Below are positions 1-5,770 of a stretch of 6,716 nucleotides of DNA, in pieces. Source of the DNA: Actinomycetes bacterium (GTDB taxonomy: Bacteria; Actinomycetota; Acidimicrobiia; Acidimicrobiales; JAJYPT01). The stretch spans positions 1 to 6,716 of the forward strand of contig JAJYPT010000097.1 of the NCBI GenBank assembly GCA_021795135.1, read 5' to 3'. A program made the translations under genes and the position numbers. The first letter of the stretch is position 1, and every line of letters starts with the position of its first letter. The notes under the pieces were generated by a model that saw only the letters and a program-made list of their open reading frames with translations, did no database searches and was not told the origin of the DNA.

Positions 1-966
1 CTTTAGAACTGCAAGTATTGCAAATATAGCTAAACCATTAGTTTTTGTAAAAGCAAACTGGGCTAAATCACGGCCATTTCCTAACAAAAGAGGATATTTA
101 ATTGATATTACTCCCAAGCCTGCAAATATTATCAATGGAAGCACAAGCAAAGAGCGACCTTTTGCTTTGTGGTCATTTGCCCAAACAATAGATTTTATAT
201 ACAAAACAGAAACTAAACCGATAATGGGTCCTGCAATGATTGCAAAAATTATCAATGATAAAGTTGGCTTTGTAAGTGAGGGAACCACATATAGTGGGCG
301 GTCATGTAAACCAAGCCACCCTATGGCAGTTGCTATAGAAGAAGTTGTTATAGCAGAAAGTACAATTGGTATTGAAACTGTACCTAAATAGAGCTCTACT
401 GCAAATATTGCTCCAGCTAGAGGAACATTATATACAGCTCCAATTCCAGCACCTGCTCCACAAGCAATCAATACAGCTCTTTGTTCTAAACTAAGATTAA
501 ACCGGCGTCCAAAAACAGCTGCTGAAGCTGCCCCAAAACGCTGAGGAGCAGCTTCTCTTCCCAAAGATCCTCCAGTGCCTACTGTTAGTTCTGACAAAGC
601 ACCACTTAGAAAAGTTCTGACAAAAGATAACTTGCCCGATCTTTGCCATACTACTTGAGTAGGCTCTCCTCCTGTGCCTGCTTTGTTTTTGTGCATTATC
701 CAAAGCCCAACTCCGCTAATAAAGCCCCCAGAAGCTAAAACGAGGACTCTTCTTAGGTTGCTATGATGTGCTACAGCTGTAGAAAATTCCCCCTTGTGGT
801 ACTGAAAAGATAGATGTTGAATGCCATGTAGTATAGCCATCATCACAATCGCCCCAATTCCAGCAACTATCCCTGTCAAAACTACCAATATCCAAAAATG
901 AAATGGAAAATCTGCAAAACGTGAGGCAACATTAGCCTGTTTTGTTCCTCTTGGATCTTGGGTCAT
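1..966 (-). CDS. CLC-family chloride channel/transporter, N-terminal 322 residues (3' end outside window)
   Basis: An uninterrupted reading frame runs from an ATG at 966 to the left edge, so the stop codon lies outside. A TAA directly precedes the ATG in frame, which fixes the most upstream possible start; I see no good Shine-Dalgarno sequence. The protein is a polytopic membrane protein that should move chloride or another anion across the inner membrane, as a channel or H+/Cl- antiporter. CLC landmarks in order: GTGGEP (residues 97-102) in the place of the selectivity motif GSGIP, TGGSLGREAAP (131-141) for the GxSxGREGP motif with the gating glutamate at E138, AVYNVPLAGAIFAVE (177-191), and LLGNGRDLAQ (294-303). 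E. coli ClcA has about 470 residues, so roughly one third is missing, including the region that carries the late ion-binding tyrosine. GREAAP instead of GREGP, and Thr instead of the anion-coordinating Ser, are departures from textbook CLCs, but I recall the GREA form in actinobacterial homologues. The family call is secure; ion specificity and channel versus antiporter are not. Confidence 0.92.
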   Translation of the reverse strand, partial: MTQDPRGTKQANVASRFADFPFHFWILVVLTGIVAGIGAIVMMAILHGIQHLSFQYHKGEFSTAVAHHSNLRRVLVLASGGFISGVGLWIMHKNKAGTGGEPTQVVWQRSGKLSFVRTFLSGALSELTVGTGGSLGREAAPQRFGAASAAVFGRRFNLSLEQRAVLIACGAGAGIGAVYNVPLAGAIFAVELYLGTVSIPIVLSAITTSSIATAIGWLGLHDRPLYVVPSLTKPTLSLIIFAIIAGPIIGLVSVLYIKSIVWANDHKAKGRSLLVLPLIIFAGLGVISIKYPLLLGNGRDLAQFAFTKTNGLAIFAILAVLK

Positions 967-1028
967 TTAGAAAATTGTCTACTTTGGGGTATGAGCATTT
1001 TTACTAAAACTATCATTATTTTCTATAT

Positions 1029-1044
1029 ATACCTCTAGAGGTAT
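1029..1044. promoter_or_regulatory. Perfect 16-bp palindrome, candidate operator
   Basis: The sequence ATACCTCTAGAGGTAT equals its own reverse complement. It lies in the 222-bp spacer between the divergent CLC gene and the gene at 1189, 63 bp upstream of the CLC start and 145 bp upstream of the other start. It has no loop and no T-tract, so it is unlikely to be a terminator. A symmetrical site between divergent promoters suits a dimeric repressor or activator. The regulator is unknown and no second copy was found in the window. Confidence 0.35.
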
Positions 1045-1126
1045 TGTTCTGAAACTACTTAGGATTTTTAGTTCTAGTATCAAATTTAAGCTATCTATTA
1101 CGCCTATTCTCAGTTTCTTCATAGCT

Positions 1127-1157
1127 TTTACAAAGAATAGATATCTAAAGTTATACA
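1127..1157 (+). promoter_or_regulatory. Weak candidate sigma70-like promoter for the gene at 1189
   Basis: TTTACA (1127-1132) and TATACA (1152-1157) resemble -35 and -10 hexamers, but the 19-bp spacing is long and the -10 matches TATAAT at only four of six positions. Transcription would start near 1164, just ahead of the AGGAGA ribosome site at 1173-1178. It is listed because position and order fit; in AT-rich DNA such matches are common. Confidence 0.22.
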
Positions 1158-1188
1158 TATTGAGGTCTATATAGGAGAAATTTTACTC

Positions 1189-1842
1189 ATGATATCTAAA
1201 AAAATAAAAGCTATTAGTATAGGTTCTGTAACTACAGCTATGGTTGCAGGAACTATTGGAGCGATAGGGGTTTTAGGTAATCCCAATATTGGCAATTCCA
1301 ATATTCGCCTAACAAGTGCTAATGTTTCTACTGCTTATAAAACTGGCAGTAAAAAAAAGACCCCTTATAGCTATAGTTCTCCAACTGTGTCTAGCACCCA
1401 AGCAATCACAGATGGATTAGGGGTATTACACATAACAAATCCATCAAATTTATCTCTGCGTTTGACCGGAAACAAACAACATGTTCCGATTTATCATATA
1501 TTTGTAAAACCCCCTACCCCCGGGGCTGCTCATATAGCTGTAGTTAATGGCTTAACAGGAGCTGCTAAGGCTGTAATTCCTCACCATAAGATTAAAAATA
1601 CTTACACTAGTCCTAAAATAACAGCCATGCAAGCAATAACAGATGCTGAGGGAACTTTGCATGTATCCAACCCAACAGATTTAAGATTGCGATTGGTTGG
1701 AACTAAAAAACATGTACCTATTTATAAAGTATTTATAAAAGCTTCCAAGACGACAAAAGCACAAATTGTAAGTGTAAATGGACTTACTGGGGTAAGTAAA
1801 ATCGTACCAATGCATTTTAAAAAAGGTCACAAAAAGGGATAA
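1189..1842 (+). CDS. Exported protein with two tandem PepSY-like repeats, function unknown
   Basis: The start is well supported: AGGAGA (1173-1178) lies 10 bp before the ATG. The 217-residue product begins MISKKIKAIS followed by a hydrophobic, Ala/Gly-rich stretch to about residue 30, which looks like a Sec signal peptide or an uncleaved anchor; I cannot place a cleavage site with confidence. After a Ser/Thr/Lys-rich linker (about 40-63) come two related units, residues 64-130 and 141-207, offset by 77 residues. Each has an SP start, QAITD, an LHxxNPxxLxLRLxG segment, HVPIY, and NGLTG near the end. The pattern (AI helix, then an IYxVFxK strand, then an x-V-N-G-x-T-G turn) resembles PepSY domains, where VDxxTG ends a strand pair, but this is judged by eye and could be convergence. 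The protein is strongly basic, with a Lys/His-rich tail (KKGHKKG). No cysteine, catalytic motif or sortase/lipobox signal is visible. It would act outside the membrane. Its divergent neighbour is the CLC gene; no operon partner is seen. Confidence 0.8.
   Translation: MISKKIKAISIGSVTTAMVAGTIGAIGVLGNPNIGNSNIRLTSANVSTAYKTGSKKKTPYSYSSPTVSSTQAITDGLGVLHITNPSNLSLRLTGNKQHVPIYHIFVKPPTPGAAHIAVVNGLTGAAKAVIPHHKIKNTYTSPKITAMQAITDAEGTLHVSNPTDLRLRLVGTKKHVPIYKVFIKASKTTKAQIVSVNGLTGVSKIVPMHFKKGHKKG
1378..1809 (+). repeat. Internal tandem duplication in the exported protein gene
   Basis: Two units of about 67 codons lie at 1378-1578 and 1609-1809, separated by a 10-codon linker (offset 231 bp). Identity is visible in the DNA too: CAAGCAAT(C/A)ACAGAT occurs in both copies, with one mismatch in 15 bases. 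Elsewhere they have diverged, with Lys/Arg more frequent in the second unit. This indicates an old gene-internal duplication kept in frame, not a recent copy. Confidence 0.8.
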
Positions 1843-1971
1843 AAAATAACCAAGTGGCAAAAACTTATTATTTATATACAAAAGGATCTAGTTTTATCAA
1901 GAACAGATAATTACAGATTGAAGATCTTGAGTACTTCCTCCATAGAATATGGGAATAAATATAGGTGGCAA

Positions 1972-1999
1972 AGCAGCAGTTAGGGTAGTAACTGCTGCT
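1972..1999. terminator. Perfect 11-bp stem-loop, possible bidirectional terminator or RNA element
   Basis: AGCAGCAGTTA (1972-1982) and TAACTGCTGCT (1989-1999) pair perfectly around the 6-base loop GGGTAG. It stands between two converging genes, where a bidirectional terminator would be expected. There is no U-tract on the plus side and only TTTGCC on the minus side, so it is not a classical intrinsic terminator. U-poor hairpin terminators have been proposed for Actinobacteria, which would fit the suspected host. An alternative pairing, TAGTAA (1986-1991) with TTACTA (2017-2022), is mutually exclusive with this stem. Confidence 0.4.
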
Positions 2000-2072
2000 A
2001 ATGCTATCAATAGCTATTACTATATCCACATGTGATTGAGGGCTTCTTTATGTTTGGTTTAGGTTAGGAAAA

Positions 2073-2089
2073 AAGATAAGAGTTATCTT
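2073..2089. repeat. Short inverted repeat (7-bp stem, 3-base loop)
   Basis: AAGATAA and TTATCTT flank GAG. On the plus strand it is preceded by an A-run and followed by CTTG. It is AT-rich and weak as an RNA hairpin, so a termination role for either converging gene is only a possibility. Confidence 0.2.
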
Positions 2090-2220
2090 CTTGTGAAAGA
2101 TCCTCTCTACCTCTCTATAAGATAAACCAGCCAAAATACTAGAAAATACAACAAGGCAATTTTTCTACCTTTACAATGTTTTGCTAGTTTTGCGATTCAC
2201 AGCTAGTGCTACAAATCAGA

Positions 2221-2739
2221 TTAAGAAACCAACAAAGGGTTCATAATAAAAGAATCTTCTTTTTGTGTACTTAATCCATTTTGTATTACCGATGCTAGTA
2301 ACTTCAAAAAGCGTTCTTCTCTAAGTCCCAAAGACAGATCGGTCTTGTGTCCAAGTCCACATAAAGCTCCATAGATTTTTCCATATGGCAGATGTATGGG
2401 TGCGCCTATAAATTTTCCAATTTGGGCCTCTTGGGTTATTTTTAAATTCATTAAGACAGGATCATTAGCCGTATTTGGGATAACAGAGCCAATACGACCC
2501 TCAATCATGGCTTGGCAATATGTCTCAGCTTTGGGTAAAGATAGATTTTCTTCTAACCCAAAAGACTTACCATCTCCAATTATTGATCTATAAAATTCCT
2601 TATCCCCATAAAATTGACCAAGAAATGTTACATCCATTTTAAGAAAACTATGAGCTGCTTCTAAGGCTTCGTAAATAGTTTTCCATATTGGATCTTGTTT
2701 TAGTTCGGGAAAAGATGAGTTTTTAAAATGTTGGTTCAT
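2221..2739 (-). CDS. Stand-alone GAF-domain sensor protein
   Basis: The 172-residue protein is essentially one GAF domain, about residues 22-155, with short tails and no output domain, signal peptide or membrane segment, so it should be cytosolic. Visible family landmarks are KMDVTFLGQF (34-43), GDGKSFGLEE (55-64), ETYCQAMIEGR (72-82), VIPNTANDP (86-94), QIGKFIGAPI (106-115) and IYGALCGLGH (122-131). Cys75 and Cys127 sit at positions that I recall being conserved in this GAF subtype. GAF domains bind small ligands such as cyclic nucleotides or tetrapyrroles, or mediate dimerisation; the ligand here cannot be read from sequence. I recall this subtype as an N-terminal sensor fused to GGDEF and/or EAL domains in actinobacteria. 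Here it is a separate gene, divergent from a PAS-PAS-GGDEF-EAL gene 177 bp away, which suggests a partner or modulator role (inference). The ATG at 2739 is the only good start; the ribosome site is weak (AAAGAA). Confidence 0.87.
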   Translation of the reverse strand: MNQHFKNSSFPELKQDPIWKTIYEALEAAHSFLKMDVTFLGQFYGDKEFYRSIIGDGKSFGLEENLSLPKAETYCQAMIEGRIGSVIPNTANDPVLMNLKITQEAQIGKFIGAPIHLPYGKIYGALCGLGHKTDLSLGLREERFLKLLASVIQNGLSTQKEDSFIMNPLLVS

Positions 2740-2756
2740 GTTTTTGTTCTTTATTA

Positions 2757-2762
2757 ATTATA
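2757..2762 (-). promoter_or_regulatory. Candidate -10 element for the GAF gene
   Basis: On the minus strand this reads TATAAT, an exact consensus -10, 17 bp before the GAF ATG. No convincing -35 is present at 16-18 bp. The shared 12-bp motif (2766-2777) lies immediately upstream, where a -35 or an activator site would be. The region is so AT-rich that a chance match is quite possible. Confidence 0.3.
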
Positions 2763-2765
2763 TAT

Positions 2766-2777
2766 CAATTAGAAAAT
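2766..2777 (-). promoter_or_regulatory. 12-bp motif ATTTTCTAATTG, copy upstream of the GAF gene
   Basis: Read on the minus strand, toward the GAF gene, this is ATTTTCTAATTG, ending 26 bp before the ATG. An identical copy in the same orientation relative to its own gene precedes the GGDEF-EAL gene (2890-2901). Together the two form a perfect 12-bp inverted repeat flanking the divergent spacer. Confidence 0.4.
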
Positions 2778-2868
2778 AAGATATATAATGTAGAATTTTA
2801 AAACCAATTTATATATATATATGGCATAAAAAAATATATAAATAAATTAAATGTAAAAAATCCAATCT

Positions 2869-2874
2869 TATACT
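2869..2874 (+). promoter_or_regulatory. Candidate -10 element for the GGDEF-EAL gene
   Basis: TATACT matches TATAAT at five of six positions and would place the transcript start near 2881, giving a leader of about 36 bases that includes the 12-bp motif at 2890-2901. The -35 region is only A/T-rich (TTAAAT at 2847-2852). Confidence 0.3.
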
Positions 2875-2889
2875 AGCTCAGCTTAACTA

Positions 2890-2901
2890 ATTTTCTAATT
2901 G
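2890..2901 (+). promoter_or_regulatory. 12-bp motif ATTTTCTAATTG, copy upstream of the GGDEF-EAL gene
   Basis: Identical to the motif before the GAF gene and in the same orientation relative to the gene it precedes, ending 15 bp before the ATG at 2917. If transcription starts near 2881 it lies in the 5' leader, so it could act at the RNA level or as a repressor site. The gene has no recognisable Shine-Dalgarno sequence, and this motif occupies part of the region where one would be sought. Confidence 0.4.
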
Positions 2902-2916
2902 TGTCGATGAACTACT

Positions 2917-5010
2917 ATGGATGCTAGACAAGTTGAGTCTTTTGGTAAAAACACAATCAGTTCTCCAATAGCAAGTTCGCTTTTAGAGAATGTACTTTAT
3001 GTGTCCAATGACGCTATGGTAGTCATCGATTCTTCTCAAAAGATATTGCTCGCAAACAGAGCAGCCCAAGAACTTTTTATTTATGATGCTTCTGAATTAC
3101 TTGGTCAAAGCATTGATATTTTATTACCCAAATCAACTCGAAAACAACATTTAGAATTGATAAAAAAATTTAGAAAAGAAGCTGTTGATCATCGTTTGAT
3201 GAACGACAGTGAAAAAGTAAAAGCTTTACGTTCTGATGGAACTCTTATTTCGGTAAAGATAGCTATAGGAAAACTTTTGCTTCAAGACCAAATGCTCTTT
3301 ACAGCAGTAATAAGAGAAATAAATTCACCCATTGACGAAATAGATAGCCAAATAAATGCCAAATTTAGAAGTTTGATGGAATATTCTTCTGATGGGGTTG
3401 TCATAGCCAACAAAGACAAAGTAATTACTTTTGCCAGTCCATCTTGTCATGCTTTATTGGGCTATGAAGATTCTGAATTGGTGGGTAAGAGTATCTTTGA
3501 ATATGTAAATGCCAATCAAATTGAAAATTATCAAAGAGTAATATCTAGGGTATGTGACCACTTTTCATATAGTGAAAATATACAAGTCCAAGTTCTTCAT
3601 AAAGATGGTACTTGGAGATGGTTTTCTATAACCACCACCAATTTATTAGACCATTTGGACATCAAAGGTCTAGTTTTAAATTGGCATGATATTACCCAAT
3701 ATAAGCAAATAGAAGCTGCTTTGGTTGACCAAACTATGTATGACTCTTTGACTGGTCTGCCAAATAGACGACTTTTGTATAAGCAAATAACAGATCTTTT
3801 TGTCTCTTTAGATGATGAGCAAAAAGACTTAGGAATACTTTCTTTAGATATAGACAAATTTAAAATAATAAATGACAGCCTCGGCCACGATGCTGGAGAT
3901 GCTTTGTTGATCCAAATAGCTTCCCGCTTGCGTTCTATACTTCGCAGTAAAGATATAGTTGCTCGAGTTGGTGGGGATGAATTTGTATTATTACTCAAAG
4001 GAGACAATGTTCAAAAAAAATCTGTAGCTATTGCTAGTCGTATTCATGATGTTATGCAAGAACCTATATTTATAGAAAATACAGAATTTATTTTTTCTTT
4101 CAGTATAGGTATAGCAGTTGGTAAGATCACTACTCCAAACCCAGAACTGCTACTAGCAGATGCAGATACTGCTATGTATTATGCTAAACGCAAAGGTGGG
4201 GGACAAACTGAAATTTTTGAAGAAGGACTACGAAAAGATCTAACAGGACGTTTGGCAATGTATACTCAGTTGCGTTCTGCTATTAGAAAAGAAGAATTCG
4301 TGGTCTATTATCAAGCAGTAATTGATACAGATAGCAAAAAAATAAGTAGTTATGAAGCTTTGGTTCGTTGGCAACATCCAACTCAAGGACTGCTGAAGCC
4401 GAATATGTTTTTGTCTTATTGTGAAGAAAGTGGGCTTATAAAACAACTTGGTGAACAGGTATTGAATCAAGCTTGTGAAGCTTCGTCTAAACATAGAGAC
4501 AAAGTAGGCACTCCAGCTAAAATAGCTGTTAATGTCTCTATGTTACAGCTAGAAGACGATAGTTTTTTTCTAACAGTTTGTTCAGCGCTCAATCGTTATG
4601 CAATACCTCCTGCTTGTTTAGTTTTAGAAATAACAGAAAGCATAGTTATGTCTAATGAAAACTCAGTCTTTTTGTTGCTCAAGAAACTACATAATCTAGG
4701 CGTTAGTTTATCTATAGATGATTATGGAGTTGGCTATTCGTCTTTACAATACCTTAGAGCATTACCCATAGAATTTTTAAAAATAGATATTAGCCTTATC
4801 GCCAATTTGGAAAAAAGTTCTGAAGACCAAGCAATTGTTTTTGCAATTGTTACTATGGCCCATCAAATTGGTGCCAAAGTTATCGCAGAAGGGGTAGAAA
4901 CTATCGAGCAATATAATTACCTCAAAAAATTTCAGTGTGACTTTATTCAAGGATTCTTATTTGCCACCCCTACTGATTCGTTAGTTGTTGAAATAGATAG
5001 TTCCCTCTAG
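2917..5010 (+). CDS. PAS-PAS-GGDEF-EAL cyclic di-GMP cyclase/phosphodiesterase
   Basis: This 697-residue cytosolic protein has four domains: PAS1 (about 20-133), PAS2 (about 145-265), GGDEF (about 275-435) and EAL (about 450-690). GGDEF domains make cyclic di-GMP from two GTP; EAL domains cleave it to pGpG. The GGDEF half has SLTGLPNRR (277-285), metal-binding D311 in LDIDKFK, an intact GGDEF active site (352-356), and an RSKD inhibitory site (343-346) five residues before it, so product feedback is expected. The EAL half keeps E480 of EALVRW, N539, E571 and E574 of EITE, D601/D602 of DDYGVGYSS, K622 and D624, E658 and E661 of EGVE, and Q678. Both activities therefore look possible. The PAS domains should sense a signal; no cofactor-binding residue was identified, and no membrane segment is present. 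An in-frame TGA at 2908-2910 excludes a longer form, and no Shine-Dalgarno sequence precedes the ATG. The gene diverges from a GAF gene and converges on the SixA gene. Confidence 0.95.
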   Translation: MDARQVESFGKNTISSPIASSLLENVLYVSNDAMVVIDSSQKILLANRAAQELFIYDASELLGQSIDILLPKSTRKQHLELIKKFRKEAVDHRLMNDSEKVKALRSDGTLISVKIAIGKLLLQDQMLFTAVIREINSPIDEIDSQINAKFRSLMEYSSDGVVIANKDKVITFASPSCHALLGYEDSELVGKSIFEYVNANQIENYQRVISRVCDHFSYSENIQVQVLHKDGTWRWFSITTTNLLDHLDIKGLVLNWHDITQYKQIEAALVDQTMYDSLTGLPNRRLLYKQITDLFVSLDDEQKDLGILSLDIDKFKIINDSLGHDAGDALLIQIASRLRSILRSKDIVARVGGDEFVLLLKGDNVQKKSVAIASRIHDVMQEPIFIENTEFIFSFSIGIAVGKITTPNPELLLADADTAMYYAKRKGGGQTEIFEEGLRKDLTGRLAMYTQLRSAIRKEEFVVYYQAVIDTDSKKISSYEALVRWQHPTQGLLKPNMFLSYCEESGLIKQLGEQVLNQACEASSKHRDKVGTPAKIAVNVSMLQLEDDSFFLTVCSALNRYAIPPACLVLEITESIVMSNENSVFLLLKKLHNLGVSLSIDDYGVGYSSLQYLRALPIEFLKIDISLIANLEKSSEDQAIVFAIVTMAHQIGAKVIAEGVETIEQYNYLKKFQCDFIQGFLFATPTDSLVVEIDSSL

Positions 5011-5014
5011 GGAA
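5001..5014 (+). terminator. Small hairpin over the GGDEF-EAL stop codon
   Basis: TTCCC (5001-5005) pairs with GGGAA (5010-5014) around TCTA, so the TAG stop (5008-5010) lies partly in loop and stem. The 49-bp convergent spacer that follows (5011-5059) has no T-tract after it, only A/T-rich DNA with AAAAT-A-ATTTT further on. It may help end transcription or be chance. Confidence 0.22.
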
Positions 5015-5059
5015 TATTAAATAAACTTCAACTCTATCAATGATGACTCTAAAATAATT

Positions 5060-5566
5060 TTAATTGAGATCATTTGGTTTTATAAAAGCACTTAGTTGAG
5101 CATCTTGGGATTGTATTTGATTCCAAGATTTATCCTGGATGTCTAAAATAGCCAAGCAAGAAGTGGGAAAGCTTTCTCGTAGCTGTAATCTAATTTGGTT
5201 GGGTTTAGTTAGGTAAAGACTAAGTTGTTGAAGAGCAGGGCTGTGGCCAATAATCATCACTGAGCTAAACTCAGGAGGGATTTTGGCTATTCGTTCAAGT
5301 AGTTTTGAAGGATCAAAAGTATATACTTGGGCTTCAATATAAATTTGGGGTTCGGGATTTATAAAGGGATTAATAATGTGCAAAGTTTCTTGAGTTCTTT
5401 TGGCAGAAGAACAAATTATAAGCTGTGGTGCTATCTCATAGGTCTGGATATATCGAGCTATTTTCTTCGCCTCTTTTATTCCTCGCTGGTTCAAAGGTCT
5501 ATCGTGGTCGTTTGATGTTGGATTCCAGTCAGATTTAGCATGACGTAGTAAGTAGAGATTATGCAG
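5060..5566 (-). CDS. sixA: SixA-type histidine phosphatase, non-ATG start
   Basis: This belongs to the phosphoglycerate-mutase-like histidine phosphatase superfamily, closest to SixA, which removes phosphate from phosphohistidine in E. coli. From the proposed CTG start at 5566 the protein has 168 residues and begins MHNLYLLRHAKSDWN, giving the catalytic R8-H9. Further landmarks are RPLNQRG (23-29), CSSAKRTQET (53-62) with R57, E78 in IEAQVY, and IGHSPALQQL (106-115) with H108. The set looks complete, so the enzyme should be active. The next usual start, TTG at 5494, would delete the first 24 residues with the catalytic RHA motif and is therefore wrong. Codons upstream of CTG 5566 in frame are CTG (5569), ATT (5572), then a TGA stop, so no ATG, GTG or TTG is available. 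AAAGGGTGA (5573-5581) is a good ribosome site 6 bases before the CTG at 5566. It converges with the GGDEF-EAL gene. The true substrate is unknown. Confidence 0.88.
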   Translation of the reverse strand: MHNLYLLRHAKSDWNPTSNDHDRPLNQRGIKEAKKIARYIQTYEIAPQLIICSSAKRTQETLHIINPFINPEPQIYIEAQVYTFDPSKLLERIAKIPPEFSSVMIIGHSPALQQLSLYLTKPNQIRLQLRESFPTSCLAILDIQDKSWNQIQSQDAQLSAFIKPNDLN

Positions 5567-5572
5567 CAGAAT

Positions 5573-5581
5573 TCACCCTTT
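5573..5581 (-). promoter_or_regulatory. Ribosome binding site that decides the SixA start
   Basis: The minus strand reads AAAGGGTGA, complementary to much of the 16S rRNA 3' end. It overlaps the in-frame TGA that closes the frame upstream. Spacing is 6 bases to the CTG at 5566, 3 to the CTG at 5569 and 0 to the ATT at 5572, which favours 5566. SixA proteins typically start six or seven residues before the catalytic Arg, which agrees. Confidence 0.55.
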
Positions 5582-5635
5582 GTACTTTTAATAGATTAGT
5601 TTTAAAACTTTCCTATTTAAAGAATTTACCAAAAT

Positions 5636-5770
5636 AGGGTTGGGTGGAAAGCCCATGACTTTAGTTTTGCGTTATCCCGCGGGAGTCTATGGCCTGAGAA
5701 AAATGTATTTTCGATAATCTAGAATTCATAATATGGCGTATCGATCTTCCAACAAAACCACTCCACCCGT
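5636..5770. other. Candidate structured RNA or DNA element, nested inverted repeats
   Basis: The patch is visibly richer in G+C than its surroundings. GGGTGGA (5642-5648) can pair with TCCACCC (5762-5768). Inside it CCATGACT (5653-5660) pairs with AGTC-T-ATGG (5684-5692, one bulged T), whose loop contains CCCGCGGG (5676-5683), and TCGATA (5711-5716) pairs with TATCGA (5739-5744). The three helices are compatible and form a three-way junction on paper. It matches no RNA family I can recall: I compared T-box, TPP, cobalamin, c-di-GMP, SRP, RNase P and tmRNA signatures. The strand is unknown. Confidence 0.22.

Larger units (their letters stand above)
1843..2220. other. Convergent intergenic spacer of 378 bp
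   Basis: This spacer separates the 3' ends of the exported-protein gene (+) and the GAF gene (-). It holds a strong hairpin (1972-1999), a smaller one (2073-2089), a weak one (CCATA-GAA-TATGG, 1940-1952), and one 28-codon reading frame (1949-2035, ATG to TGA, no ribosome site) that I do not accept as a gene. Nothing else with coding character was seen on either strand. Confidence 0.6.

Noticed and set aside
1051..1063. 13-base match GAAACTACTTAGG to the minus strand at 5825-5837.
   Set aside because: One or two matches of this length are expected by chance in a window of this size and composition; nothing else around the copies is alike.
1949..2035. 28-codon ATG frame beginning MGINIGGKAA across the hairpin in the convergent spacer.
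   Set aside because: No ribosome site and very short; the hairpin arms explain part of its apparent regularity.
2807..2843. AT-only inverted repeat and TA run (ATTTATATAT / ATATATAAAT) in the divergent spacer, considered as an origin or DNA-unwinding element.
   Set aside because: Pure A/T low complexity with no DnaA-box-like repeats nearby.
5640..5700. GGGTGG, CCCGCGGG and CTGAGA strings suggesting a T-box or TPP riboswitch.
   Set aside because: The full T-box (AGGGTGGNACCGCG) and the second half of the THI box are absent, and the downstream gene on the plus strand is missing.
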